NCBI GenBank assembly: GCA_964430275.1
Contig: CAYSGF010000094.1
Coordinates: 1 to 13,024, forward strand
Reading direction: 5' to 3'
Length of the DNA stretch: 13,024 nt
DNA from: DASTYK01 sp964430275
GTDB lineage: Bacteria; Gemmatimonadota; Gemmatimonadetes; Longimicrobiales; RSA9
Of the stretch, positions 1 through 6,456 are shown one piece after another. The first letter of the stretch is position 1. Every line of letters starts with the position of its first letter. The position numbers and the translations under genes are program-made. The notes below the pieces were generated by a model. It was not told the origin of the DNA and ran no database searches. It was given only the letters and a program-made list of their open reading frames with translations.

Positions 1-3
1 CGC

Positions 4-1443
4 TCAACGGGCGCCCGCGACCGGCTCGGCGGCCGCCGCCGTCCGGTTGCGCGCCCAGGCGCGATACCCGCCGGTGAGGTTGCTGACATTGCGGTGGCCG
101 CGCGCCTGCAGGAGGCTGGCAGCAATCGCGGAGCGGCCGCCGCTCTCACAGTACAGAACGACCGGCACGTCGCGCGGGACCTCGTCGATGCGGTCTGGCA
201 GCTCCGGGAGCGGGATGAGCTTGCTGTCCGGCAGATGGCCGGCCTCATGCTCCGTGCGTGCCCGCACGTCGATCAGCGTGACATCGCGCGCCTGCCGGGC
301 GAGCTGTTCGACAGTCGTGTGCCGCATGCGCGAAGGGTGGCCGCCGCTGCTGGCCCACGTGTGGATCGCATCGGCGGTGATGAAGCCGCGCACGTCTTCG
401 AGCCCGATCATCGCGAGGTCGCGCGTCGCCTGCCGCGCCGCGGCCGGATCGGCGGCGATGAGCACGAGTCCGGTATCATAGGGCAGCAGCGATCCGGCGT
501 AGTTGGTGAACGATCGGTTTAGCGGGATGTTGATCGTACCGGGAACGTGCGCTTCCGCATACTCGGCTGCCCTGCGGGTGTCGACGATGATCCGGTCGTC
601 GGATCCAGCGACTGCCGCGAGCTCGCGGGCATCGAGACGTACGGGGACCGGCATTTTGCCGAGCACCCGTGGACCGTCGCGATTGATGCGCTTCATCTGT
701 GCGAAGTACTTCGGCGGCTCCGGCTGGCCGGCCAGCACCGTTCGCACGAACTCGTCCTCGTCCGCGATCGACAGTGCCCAGTTGAAGCGGGCCTCGTAGC
801 CGAGCGTGCTGTGCGGGATCGACGACAGGCCCTTCCCGCACGCCGAGCCGGCGCCATGCCCCGGCCAGATCTGGAGCCACTCGGGGTACCGCTCGCGAAA
901 GCGACGCAGACTGTGAAACAGGGTGCGCGCCGCCGCGTCCATCGTACCCGCCACGCCGGCAGCCTTCTCGAGCAGGTCCGGCCGGCCGACGTCGCCGACG
1001 AACAGGAAATCGCCCGTTGCTGCACCAAGCGGCGCGTCTGCTGCCGCCCCGTCCGTGATTACGAACGTCAGGTGCTCCGGGGTGTGGCCGGGGGTGTGCA
1101 CGACGTCGATCCGTATGTTGCCGACCTCGAAGCGGTCGCCGTCACGCAGCAGGATCGCGCCGTCCGTCTCGGCATATCCGTACTGCCAGTCCGGTCCACC
1201 CTCGGCGGACAGGTGCAGGCGCGCGCCCGTGCGGGCCGCAAGCTCCCGTGCACCGGACACGAAATCGGCGTGGATGTGCGTCTCCGTGACGTCCGTGATG
1301 CGCACGCGCTCGCGGGCTGCTGCGGCAAGGTAGATCTCCGAATCTCGCAGGGGGTCGATCACGAGGGCGTCGCCCGTCGCCGCACAGCCGATCAGGTAGC
1401 TGGCCTGCGCGAGCTTGTCGTCGTAGATGCGTTGTAGAATCAT
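4..1443 (-). CDS. CstB-like MBL-fold persulfide dioxygenase with two rhodanese domains
   Basis: Predicted cytosolic sulfur enzyme of 479 aa that oxidises low-molecular-weight persulfides and handles sulfane sulfur. The metallo-beta-lactamase part (about residues 1-260) has the metal motif HIHADF at 56-61, HTPGH at 116-120, GDFLFVGD at 144-151 and WPGH at 193-196. The sixth motif position is Phe instead of His. As I recall, CstB-type enzymes share this, and a mononuclear Fe(II) site (His, His, Asp) does not need that His. Cys202 follows in GSACGKG, where CstB has a functional Cys. Rhodanese domain 1 (about 265-370) has no catalytic Cys: the loop reads LVLIAADP. Rhodanese domain 2 (about 373-465) keeps an active-site loop, CESGGRS, at 432-438. 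Length and domain order fit CstB. The start is the ATG at 1443; the ribosome-binding site is weak. It is divergent from the cNMP/histidine kinase gene. No cst-type repressor or sulfide:quinone reductase gene is visible in this window. Family assignment is strong; substrate is inferred. Confidence 0.93.
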   Translation of the reverse strand: MILQRIYDDKLAQASYLIGCAATGDALVIDPLRDSEIYLAAAARERVRITDVTETHIHADFVSGARELAARTGARLHLSAEGGPDWQYGYAETDGAILLRDGDRFEVGNIRIDVVHTPGHTPEHLTFVITDGAAADAPLGAATGDFLFVGDVGRPDLLEKAAGVAGTMDAAARTLFHSLRRFRERYPEWLQIWPGHGAGSACGKGLSSIPHSTLGYEARFNWALSIADEDEFVRTVLAGQPEPPKYFAQMKRINRDGPRVLGKMPVPVRLDARELAAVAGSDDRIIVDTRRAAEYAEAHVPGTINIPLNRSFTNYAGSLLPYDTGLVLIAADPAAARQATRDLAMIGLEDVRGFITADAIHTWASSGGHPSRMRHTTVEQLARQARDVTLIDVRARTEHEAGHLPDSKLIPLPELPDRIDEVPRDVPVVLYCESGGRSAIAASLLQARGHRNVSNLTGGYRAWARNRTAAAAEPVAGAR

Positions 1444-1463
1444 GGCCGGTGAACGGTTCGGGG

Positions 1464-1472
1464 ATTGTACCA
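1464..1472 (-). promoter_or_regulatory. Candidate extended -10 promoter for the CstB-like gene
   Basis: Read on the minus strand, the bases are TGGTACAAT: a TGn extension followed by TACAAT, five of six matches to the sigma-70 -10 consensus. It lies about 20 nt before the ATG at 1443, so the leader would be short. No clear -35 box is seen, which is tolerated for extended -10 promoters. Motif match only. Confidence 0.3.
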
Positions 1473-1500
1473 GTCTGCAGGTGTTGAATGCGGTGAGGCG

Positions 1501-1523
1501 GGCCCGGGCCCCGGGCCCGGGCC
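1501..1523. repeat. Perfect 23-nt all-G+C palindrome
   Basis: Positions 1501-1511 are the exact reverse complement of 1513-1523, with one central base at 1512. Every base is G or C. It lies between two divergent genes and could be an operator, a transcript hairpin, or a chance product of high G+C. Pairing was checked base by base. Confidence 0.7.
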
Positions 1524-1670
1524 GGCGCCCAACCTCTACGGCTAATATGTGGGTGCGCGTCCCGCATGGCGACTCCGCACCTCAGTGCCGCCGCCGTCCT
1601 GCTTACGCGGGTGCCGCCCACCGCATTACATTGCACCCTTACTGCGCCCCACCGCGCCCCGCGAGGCTGC

Positions 1671-2804
1671 ATGTCCTCCGCCGATCATATCCAGTACCGC
1701 GAGAACGAGTTCTTCCGGGGCATTCCTCCGGACGCCTTCGCCGAGCTGCAGCTCGAGCTGCCGATCGCGAAGTATGCGGCGGGCGACGTCATCTTCGACG
1801 AAGGTGACGGCGAGGATTGCTGTTACCTGGTCGAGGCGGGCTCGGTCCGTATCTCGAAAGCGGGCGAGGCCGGTCAGGAAACGCTCGGGTTCATCGGACC
1901 CGGCGGTTTCTTCGGCGAGATCGCACTGTTCTACTCGGGGTGCAGGACAGCGCGCGCGACCGCTGCTACGCCCGTTCAGACGGCCGTACTGGGGCGTGAG
2001 CACTTTGCGCGGCTGCGCGCGATCGCACCGCTGGAAGTGACCACGACGATCGCGAACGTGGCGCTCCAGCATCTGCGCAACGTGAATGCGCACCTCGTCC
2101 AGCAGCTCGAGAACTCGGATCGCTTTCGCGATATCGGTGCAGACCTCGGTGTGATCGCGCACGATCTGCGCAGCCCGCTCGCCACGATCAAGAGCGCTGC
2201 CGAGCTGCTGCTGGAAGCGCTCGAGCGCAATCCGCAGGACGTCGAGCAGCTTCGCAAGTTCGTCGAGATGATCCGCCGCACGGCTACGCGCGGGCTCGAT
2301 GGCGCGGACGAGCTGCTTGCTCTCGTGCGTGGTGAGCAGGAGCGCACGACCATGACCGTCGAGGTGCTCGAGCTCGTGCAGGAGGTGACGAACCAGGTGC
2401 ACGGCCTGCTGCCGAACGGTAACGTCGTGTTCGATGCGAACGTCGATCTGCCGGGTCGCATCGTGTGTGAGCGAAACGAGCTGTCGCGAGCGCTGCTGAA
2501 TCTCGTGCGTAACGCGGTGGAGGCGCTGCCGCCGGACGGTGGCCGCGTCGCACTGAGCGCGCGCGTAGCGAACCATGCCGTCGTCTTTACGGTCGAGGAC
2601 AACGGCTGTGGCATTCCTGCGGAGCTGCAGGGGCGCATCTTCGAGCGGCGGTTCACGCACGGCAAGACGGGCGGCACGGGGCTGGGTCTCGATCAGGTGC
2701 GCAAGGTCGTCGAGCGCCATGGCGGTCGCGTCACGCTCGAGAGCCGCGTCGGTGCAGGCACCACGTTCACGATCGAGATTCCCAGCGGCCTGACCGCCAC
2801 CTGA
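1671..2804 (+). CDS. Cyclic-nucleotide-binding domain / histidine kinase fusion
   Basis: Soluble 377-aa sensor histidine kinase with no transmembrane segment. Residues about 14-125 form a Crp-type cNMP-binding fold: GDVIFDEGD near 38-46, and a phosphate-binding-cassette-like stretch, FGEIALFYSG at 81-90, followed by CRTARATA. A linker helix leads to the dimerisation domain with the H-box IAHDLRSPL (phospho-acceptor His164). The ATPase domain has the N-box around 271-282 (Asn277, Asn281), G1 box EDNGCGIP at 309-316, F-box IFERRF near 323-328 and G2 box GGTGLGL at 334-340. All catalytic motifs are present. I chose the ATG at 1671, preceded by GAGG at 1663-1666, over the in-frame ATG at 1566, because the extra 35 residues lack domain character and the CRP-like fold starts just after 1671. 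No response regulator gene is present, so its partner lies elsewhere. The ligand could be a cyclic nucleotide or something else. Confidence 0.92.
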   Translation: MSSADHIQYRENEFFRGIPPDAFAELQLELPIAKYAAGDVIFDEGDGEDCCYLVEAGSVRISKAGEAGQETLGFIGPGGFFGEIALFYSGCRTARATAATPVQTAVLGREHFARLRAIAPLEVTTTIANVALQHLRNVNAHLVQQLENSDRFRDIGADLGVIAHDLRSPLATIKSAAELLLEALERNPQDVEQLRKFVEMIRRTATRGLDGADELLALVRGEQERTTMTVEVLELVQEVTNQVHGLLPNGNVVFDANVDLPGRIVCERNELSRALLNLVRNAVEALPPDGGRVALSARVANHAVVFTVEDNGCGIPAELQGRIFERRFTHGKTGGTGLGLDQVRKVVERHGGRVTLESRVGAGTTFTIEIPSGLTAT

Positions 2805-2854
2805 GCAGCCCCTGCCGGCTCGCGACTTGCCTCTCTCCGCCGGAAACCCCGCAT

Positions 2855-2860
2855 GGAGGA
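2855..2860 (+). promoter_or_regulatory. Strong Shine-Dalgarno GGAGGA
   Basis: GGAGGA lies 3 nt before the ATG at 2864. It is the best anti-SD match in the window and fixes the start of the small membrane protein. The other genes here mostly have weak sites or rely on stop/start overlap, so this one may be translated strongly. Confidence 0.7.
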
Positions 2861-2863
2861 GCC

Positions 2864-3286
2864 ATGGCCACATTCGAATCGTGGGATTACGAGGACCAGG
2901 AGACGGGCTCGCGCTGGCTTTACCTCGTCGGCGGATCATTGCTCGTGTGGCTCGGACTGCGCCGCTGGTCGATTCCGGCGGCCATCGTCACGGGTGCCGG
3001 CGCCGTTCTGCTGCAACGCGGCCTCGAGACATCGGCAGGCATGGAAGCGGACCCCGACACGACGGACCGGCCGCGCGTGCGACGCTACGCCACGCCCGCC
3101 GCACAGCGGCAGCCGGGCGCAGCGAGCGTACCGGGCCCCAGCGTACCCGGAACGTCACCCGGCACGACGGTGCGCGACGCGTTGCAGCACGAGGCGGCCG
3201 TTGACGAGAGCAGCGACGAGTCGTTCCCTGCGAGCGATCCGCCGTCGTGGACACCGGTAACCGGCTCGGGTCAGGCGCACTCCTGA
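2864..3286 (+). CDS. Small two-helix membrane protein with DESFPASDPPSW tail
   Basis: A 140-aa protein with an acidic N-terminus (about 1-16) and two adjoining hydrophobic segments at about 18-31 and 37-53, separated by LRRWS: a short hairpin in the inner membrane. A long Pro/Ala/Ser-rich, probably disordered stretch (about 60-105) follows. The C-terminus carries VDESSDESFPASDPPSW at about 113-129. I know this DE.s.ESFPASDPPSW motif as a recurring tail on small bacterial proteins, alone or after membrane or SRPBCC-type domains, without an assigned function. It lies 59 bp downstream of the histidine kinase in the same direction, so co-transcription is possible, and converges with the MgtE gene. 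No enzyme motif is visible. I cannot name a function. Confidence 0.85.
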   Translation: MATFESWDYEDQETGSRWLYLVGGSLLVWLGLRRWSIPAAIVTGAGAVLLQRGLETSAGMEADPDTTDRPRVRRYATPAAQRQPGAASVPGPSVPGTSPGTTVRDALQHEAAVDESSDESFPASDPPSWTPVTGSGQAHS

Positions 3287-3287
3287 C

Positions 3288-3309
3288 GTGCGCGCCCGCG
3301 GGCACGCAC
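3288..3309. terminator. Candidate bidirectional hairpin between convergent genes
   Basis: The arms 3288-3297 and 3300-3309 pair with a single C/A mismatch (3293/3304), forming a G+C-rich hairpin that nearly fills the 31-bp gap between two convergent stop codons. Neither strand has a run of T after it, so it is not a classical intrinsic terminator. It could still stop or protect both transcripts. Confidence 0.45.
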
Positions 3310-3317
3310 CGGCCGGC

Positions 3318-4472
3318 TCAAAGTACCAGCCACGCGGTCAGGCCGAGCAGGAATCCCATGCTCAGCACGTCCGTCGCCGTTGAGAGCAGGATGCTCGAGG
3401 CCGTGGCGGGATCGGCGCCGAAGCGACGCAGCATCAGCGGCACGCCGGCGCCGATCACGCCGCTCAACACGCAGCTCACGAGCATCGCAGCGAAGACGAC
3501 GATCGAGAGCATGAAGGGCATGCTCTCGCCCTCCGACGTCGCATACACGAACATGATGAGCGCGGCGCTGATGCCAACCGGGATGCCGTTCGCGACGCCG
3601 AGCATCGCTTCCTTGCGCACGCGGTCGCGCGCTTTCCGGATCTCCCCGAGCGTGAGACCGCGCAGTGTAACGGCGAGCGCCTGCGCACCCGTGTTGCCCG
3701 CCTGTCCGGCCAGGACCGGCAGAAACGCGGCGAGCAGCACGATCTGGTCGATCGTCGACTGGAACAGCGCAACGACGGCTGCCGCCGACAGCCCCGTGAC
3801 GAGATTGAACTGCAGCCACGGATAGCGGAGCCGCCAGCATCGTCCCCATGGCGTCGCCATCGTTTCTTCCTTCTCGACACCGACCATCTGCCCGGGCTGC
3901 GCGCTGATCTCGATCGCCTGGCGCTCGAACATCGCATAGCCGCGGACCAACCCCACCAGCCGGCCGAGCCGGTCGCACACCGGGTACACGGGATAGTGCC
4001 GGCCCACCGCCTCGCGCATCCCCTCCAGCAGCGACATGTCCGGCGCCAGCGCGAACGGATTGCGGATCATGATCTCCGCCAGTCGCTGCTCCGGCTGGGC
4101 CAGCAGGAGCTCGCGCATCGCCACGACGCCCTCGAGCTGCCCGTCTTCGTCCGTCACGTACACGTACGTGACGAAATGCTCCGCCACGAGCTGCCTCAGC
4201 TCGCGGACCGTCTCCTCGACCGTGGTCTCCGGCTGCAAGACCGCAATCGGCTGCTCCATCAGCGAACCGATCCGATCCGAGTCGTATGATGCCGCCGCAG
4301 GGCTCGCGTTCGGCCGATCGCCGGCCGGCGGGGCCGACAACAACGGACTCTCGGCCCCCGCCGCCGGCTCCGCGCCATCGCCGGCCGGCGCGCTCGGCGT
4401 GGACGCCGTCGCCTGCGGGTCCGTCGGGACAGCGGCAGGAACCGGCTTCCTTCCCGGATCTTCATTGCGCAT
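3318..4472 (-). CDS. mgtE: MgtE-type Mg2+ transporter, N domain missing
   Basis: Inner-membrane Mg2+ channel/transporter of 384 aa. Residues 1-67 are Pro/Ala-rich low complexity. Two CBS domains follow (about 68-130 and 131-190), then the plug-helix region, then a membrane domain (about 218-384) with five predicted helices. Signature residues are in LPVLAGQAGNTGAQALAVTL (251-270), close to the MgtE GGN.G.Q segment. Asp368 in LSTATDVLSMGF is at the position of the pore Asp that binds Mg2+ in characterised MgtE. Family members are usually about 450 aa, with an alpha-superhelical N domain before the CBS pair. Here that domain is absent and replaced by the disordered stretch. CBS domains in the family gate the pore by binding Mg2+, and here they are retained. 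The start is the ATG at 4472, with no strong ribosome-binding site. A start just before the CBS domains (Met72) is possible but would cut into the first CBS strand. Confidence 0.9.
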   Translation of the reverse strand: MRNEDPGRKPVPAAVPTDPQATASTPSAPAGDGAEPAAGAESPLLSAPPAGDRPNASPAAASYDSDRIGSLMEQPIAVLQPETTVEETVRELRQLVAEHFVTYVYVTDEDGQLEGVVAMRELLLAQPEQRLAEIMIRNPFALAPDMSLLEGMREAVGRHYPVYPVCDRLGRLVGLVRGYAMFERQAIEISAQPGQMVGVEKEETMATPWGRCWRLRYPWLQFNLVTGLSAAAVVALFQSTIDQIVLLAAFLPVLAGQAGNTGAQALAVTLRGLTLGEIRKARDRVRKEAMLGVANGIPVGISAALIMFVYATSEGESMPFMLSIVVFAAMLVSCVLSGVIGAGVPLMLRRFGADPATASSILLSTATDVLSMGFLLGLTAWLVL

Positions 4473-4693
4473 GGTGATTTCCGTGGGAGTGCGGTGTTAT
4501 CCTTCAGCCGACCTGAGCTGCATTCCCGTTCCAGGGCGATGTCGCCCCGTTCCGGCCGCTGCAGGCGCGCGCGCGGCGGCACGCGCGGCGGGCATATGCA
4601 TTGCAGCTACCCCGTCATCACTGGCTCGCCAAAGATGCCGTCGGAGGCAAGCACGGAAGAGTCCCCTGCGAAGGGGGCCTTGTCGCAGGATTC
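4473..4693. promoter_or_regulatory. Divergent intergenic region before the signalling operon
   Basis: The 221 bp lie between mgtE (leftward) and the FHA gene (rightward), so promoters for both should be here. I see an 11-nt alternating GC run at 4565-4575, an 8-bp palindrome GCATATGC at 4592-4599, a weak leftward -10-like GGATAACA at 4495-4502, and the paired hairpins at 4661-4689. No convincing -35/-10 pair is visible in either direction. The FHA frame is open back to a TTG at 4601, but a signal peptide beginning at 4694 argues that this part is untranslated. Confidence 0.4.
4661..4689 (+). promoter_or_regulatory. Mutually exclusive leader hairpins covering the RBS
   Basis: Hairpin A: 4661-4667 pairs with 4672-4678 (one G-U pair) around a GCGA (GNRA) tetraloop at 4668-4671. 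Hairpin B: 4665-4670 pairs exactly with 4684-4689, and 4671-4674 with 4678-4681, around a GGG loop with a 2-nt bulge at 4682-4683. The two share bases 4665-4678 and cannot coexist. Hairpin B buries the AGG of AGGA (4687-4690), the apparent Shine-Dalgarno 3 nt before the ATG at 4694. Hairpin A leaves it free. Pairing is read from the sequence; a regulatory role is inference. Confidence 0.45.
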
Positions 4694-5554
4694 ATGATCT
4701 CCGTTAACAGTATCATCCTATCGATCGCGGCCATGGTGGCCGCTACGTCGGCGCAAGCGCCGCGACCCGCGCCGGGGGCGTCATCCCTGTTCGCACAGGT
4801 CGCTGCCGTGGACGTCCTCGTCCAGGACACGGCGCCGGCCGCGGACGGCGTTGCGCCGGCAGCGGCTCCTGCGCCGGGCGACACCCTGGTCGACGCGAGC
4901 GAGGAGTTCCAGGCCGCCCGGCCGTGGTGGCAGCACCTCGGCTTCTTCGTGCTCATCGCTGCCGTCGCCACCGCCGGGATGATCCTCGCATACCGCAAGG
5001 TCGCACATGTACAGCAGGCGGACGCGCCGCTCCCCCCGCTGATCTTCCCGTCCCGTCCCGCCGGCACCATGCGGCCGATCGAGCCGCCGTTCCAGCCAGC
5101 ACCGCAGGCGTTCGCGCAGAACGGAAACGCAGGCGCGAGCGGCAATCAGCCGGCGGCCGAGTCCGAGGAAGTGAGCGCCGGACCCATCCGGTTCCATCGA
5201 CCGCCCGACGGGACGCTGCAGCTCCTGCCCGGACGACTCGAAATCCTGAGCGGCAACAAAACCCTCGAGGAGATTCGCTTCGTGAAGCTCTCCGGCAGAG
5301 AGCCGCAAGTCACCTTCGGCCGCAGTACCGGTGAGCCGCACTCGCACATCCAGCTCGATGCCGCAACCGTCAGCCGCATGCACGCACGCATGCACTTCCA
5401 TAACGGTAGCTGGCACATCACCAATCTGTCGAGCACAAATCCCGTCGTGCTCAACGGGGAGGAGCTGCCCGTCCAGAGCGACAGCCAGGTCGGCCTCCGC
5501 GACGGCGACCGCCTCGAAATGGGCGAAGTGATCTTCCGCTTCCGATCGAAATGA
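4694..5554 (+). CDS. Membrane-anchored FHA-domain protein
   Basis: Phosphothreonine-reader protein of 286 aa. It starts with a signal-peptide-like segment (1-22, ending TSAQA) and a Pro/Ala-rich stretch. A transmembrane helix follows at about 82-100 (LGFFVLIAAVATAGMILAY), then RK, then a disordered linker. The C-terminal FHA domain spans about 193-286, with GR at 209-210, TVSRMHA at 225-231, and NLSSTNPVVLNG at 244-255. These are the conserved phosphopeptide-binding Gly-Arg, Ser-Arg-x-His and Asn residues. If the first segment is a cleaved signal, the FHA domain lies in the cytoplasm beside the kinase. I chose the ATG at 4694 because the signal peptide begins there and AGGA lies just upstream. 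The upstream TTG at 4601 would bury it. The stop overlaps the PP2C start (ATGA). Likely partner: the phosphorylated kinase encoded two genes downstream. Confidence 0.9.
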   Translation: MISVNSIILSIAAMVAATSAQAPRPAPGASSLFAQVAAVDVLVQDTAPAADGVAPAAAPAPGDTLVDASEEFQAARPWWQHLGFFVLIAAVATAGMILAYRKVAHVQQADAPLPPLIFPSRPAGTMRPIEPPFQPAPQAFAQNGNAGASGNQPAAESEEVSAGPIRFHRPPDGTLQLLPGRLEILSGNKTLEEIRFVKLSGREPQVTFGRSTGEPHSHIQLDAATVSRMHARMHFHNGSWHITNLSSTNPVVLNGEELPVQSDSQVGLRDGDRLEMGEVIFRFRSK

Positions 5555-6456
5555 GCGCCGCCCCCACCTTCGGCGACGCCGTCGCATTCCACACGATTCC
5601 CGGCCGCAGACCCGTGAATCAGGACGCCGTCGTCCAGGCCACACTCGCCGACGATCACGAGCTCATCGCCGTCGCTGACGGCATGGGCGGCCACCAGGCC
5701 GGCGAGATCGCCAGCCGCCGCGCACTCGAGGTCCTCGCCAGCGCGCTCGGCGCCGGCAGCGACCTCCCATCGGCTGTCCGCGCGGCCAACAGCACCGTGT
5801 TGCAGGAGGCCCACGCCCAACCGGAATATCGGGGCATGGGGACCACGATTGTTGCGCTCGTGCGACAGAAATCGGTGTACACGCTGGCGAACGTCGGCGA
5901 CAGTCGCGCGTACCGCGTGGATGCCGGCGGGATCCGGCAGTTGACGGAGGATCACTCATTTGTCGCTGAAGCAGTGCGCTCCGGCCAGCTTTCTCTGGAG
6001 GAGGCGGAGAAGTCGAGGTGGCGAAACGCGGTGACGCGATGCGTCGGGACGGACCCGGATCTGGAGGTGGACTGTTACGGTCCATTCGATGCTCAGGAAG
6101 CGCATGCTGTGCTGCTGTGCACGGACGGTGTCTACCGGGCGTTGTCGGCTGAGACGCTGCGCTCCATCACGCTCGGGGCGGAGGATCCGGAGACGGCGGT
6201 ACGGGCGATTGCCGGGGCGGCGTTCGAGGCGGGCAGCGACGATAACATCAGCGTCGCGCTGATCGGCTTCGGCCCGAAGTCGGGCGCGACGCCTTCGGCG
6301 GGCCATACGGCGACACAGCCGAGCACACCGGAGGGGGCGTCGAGACGGCGCTCTCGGCGCAAGCCGAGCCGGTGGACCCTGATGCAGGCCGCAATGATCC
6401 TGCTAGGTACGGTACTGATGGTGGTATACCTGATCCTTTCCTGGTTCCGGTCGTGA
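5551..6456 (+). CDS. PP2C-family Ser/Thr phosphatase with C-terminal membrane anchor
   Basis: Metal-dependent PPM/PP2C phosphatase of 301 aa, the expected eraser for the kinase encoded next. Catalytic motifs are complete: RPVNQDA (20-26), VADGMGGH (41-48), MGTTIVA (96-102), ANVGDSRAYRV (113-123), LLCTDGVYRAL (188-198) and GSDDNISVALIGF (228-240). They contain the metal-binding Asp residues 25, 43, 192 and 231. After the catalytic domain (about 1-242) come a Ser/Pro linker, a basic patch RRRSRRKPSR (265-274) and one hydrophobic helix, about 277-297, ending in SWFRS. This arrangement puts the catalytic domain in the cytoplasm, tethered to the inner membrane. The start ATG overlaps the FHA stop by 4 bp (ATGA) and the stop overlaps the kinase GTG start by 4 bp (GTGA), indicating translational coupling on both sides. 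Activity is near certain; substrates are inferred from the context. Confidence 0.96.
   Translation: MSAAPTFGDAVAFHTIPGRRPVNQDAVVQATLADDHELIAVADGMGGHQAGEIASRRALEVLASALGAGSDLPSAVRAANSTVLQEAHAQPEYRGMGTTIVALVRQKSVYTLANVGDSRAYRVDAGGIRQLTEDHSFVAEAVRSGQLSLEEAEKSRWRNAVTRCVGTDPDLEVDCYGPFDAQEAHAVLLCTDGVYRALSAETLRSITLGAEDPETAVRAIAGAAFEAGSDDNISVALIGFGPKSGATPSAGHTATQPSTPEGASRRRSRRKPSRWTLMQAAMILLGTVLMVVYLILSWFRS

Larger units (their letters stand above)
1444..1670. promoter_or_regulatory. Divergent intergenic region
   Basis: About 230 bp separate the leftward CstB-like gene from the chosen start of the rightward histidine kinase. It holds the candidate leftward promoter at 1464-1472, the 23-nt palindrome at 1501-1523, and a small A/T-rich patch, TAATAT at 1543-1548. 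That patch could be a rightward -10, but no recognisable -35 lies 17 bp upstream. The kinase reading frame is open back to an ATG at 1566. However, residues encoded by 1566-1670 look like translated noncoding DNA, so I treat 1566-1670 as leader. Confidence 0.45.

Noticed and set aside
1626..2939. 437-aa minus-strand open frame opposite the histidine kinase
   Set aside because: The opposite strand has all histidine kinase boxes. This frame shows no motif and crosses two plus-strand genes.
4565..4575. Alternating GC run as a possible Z-DNA element
   Set aside because: Only 11 nt long in a very G+C-rich background; too short to support a claim.
4601..4693. Upstream TTG start for the FHA protein
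   Set aside because: It would place 31 polar residues before a clear signal peptide and would translate through the leader hairpins. The ATG at 4694 has AGGA upstream.
4601..4693. Known riboswitch class (c-di-GMP, glycine or TPP) in the FHA leader
   Set aside because: The conserved core sequences of these classes, as I remember them, are not present. Only generic hairpins can be supported.
6372..6452. Upstream GTG start for the kinase
   Set aside because: It lies inside the PP2C transmembrane coding region. The GTG at 6453 forms a GTGA overlap and gives a normal kinase N-terminus.
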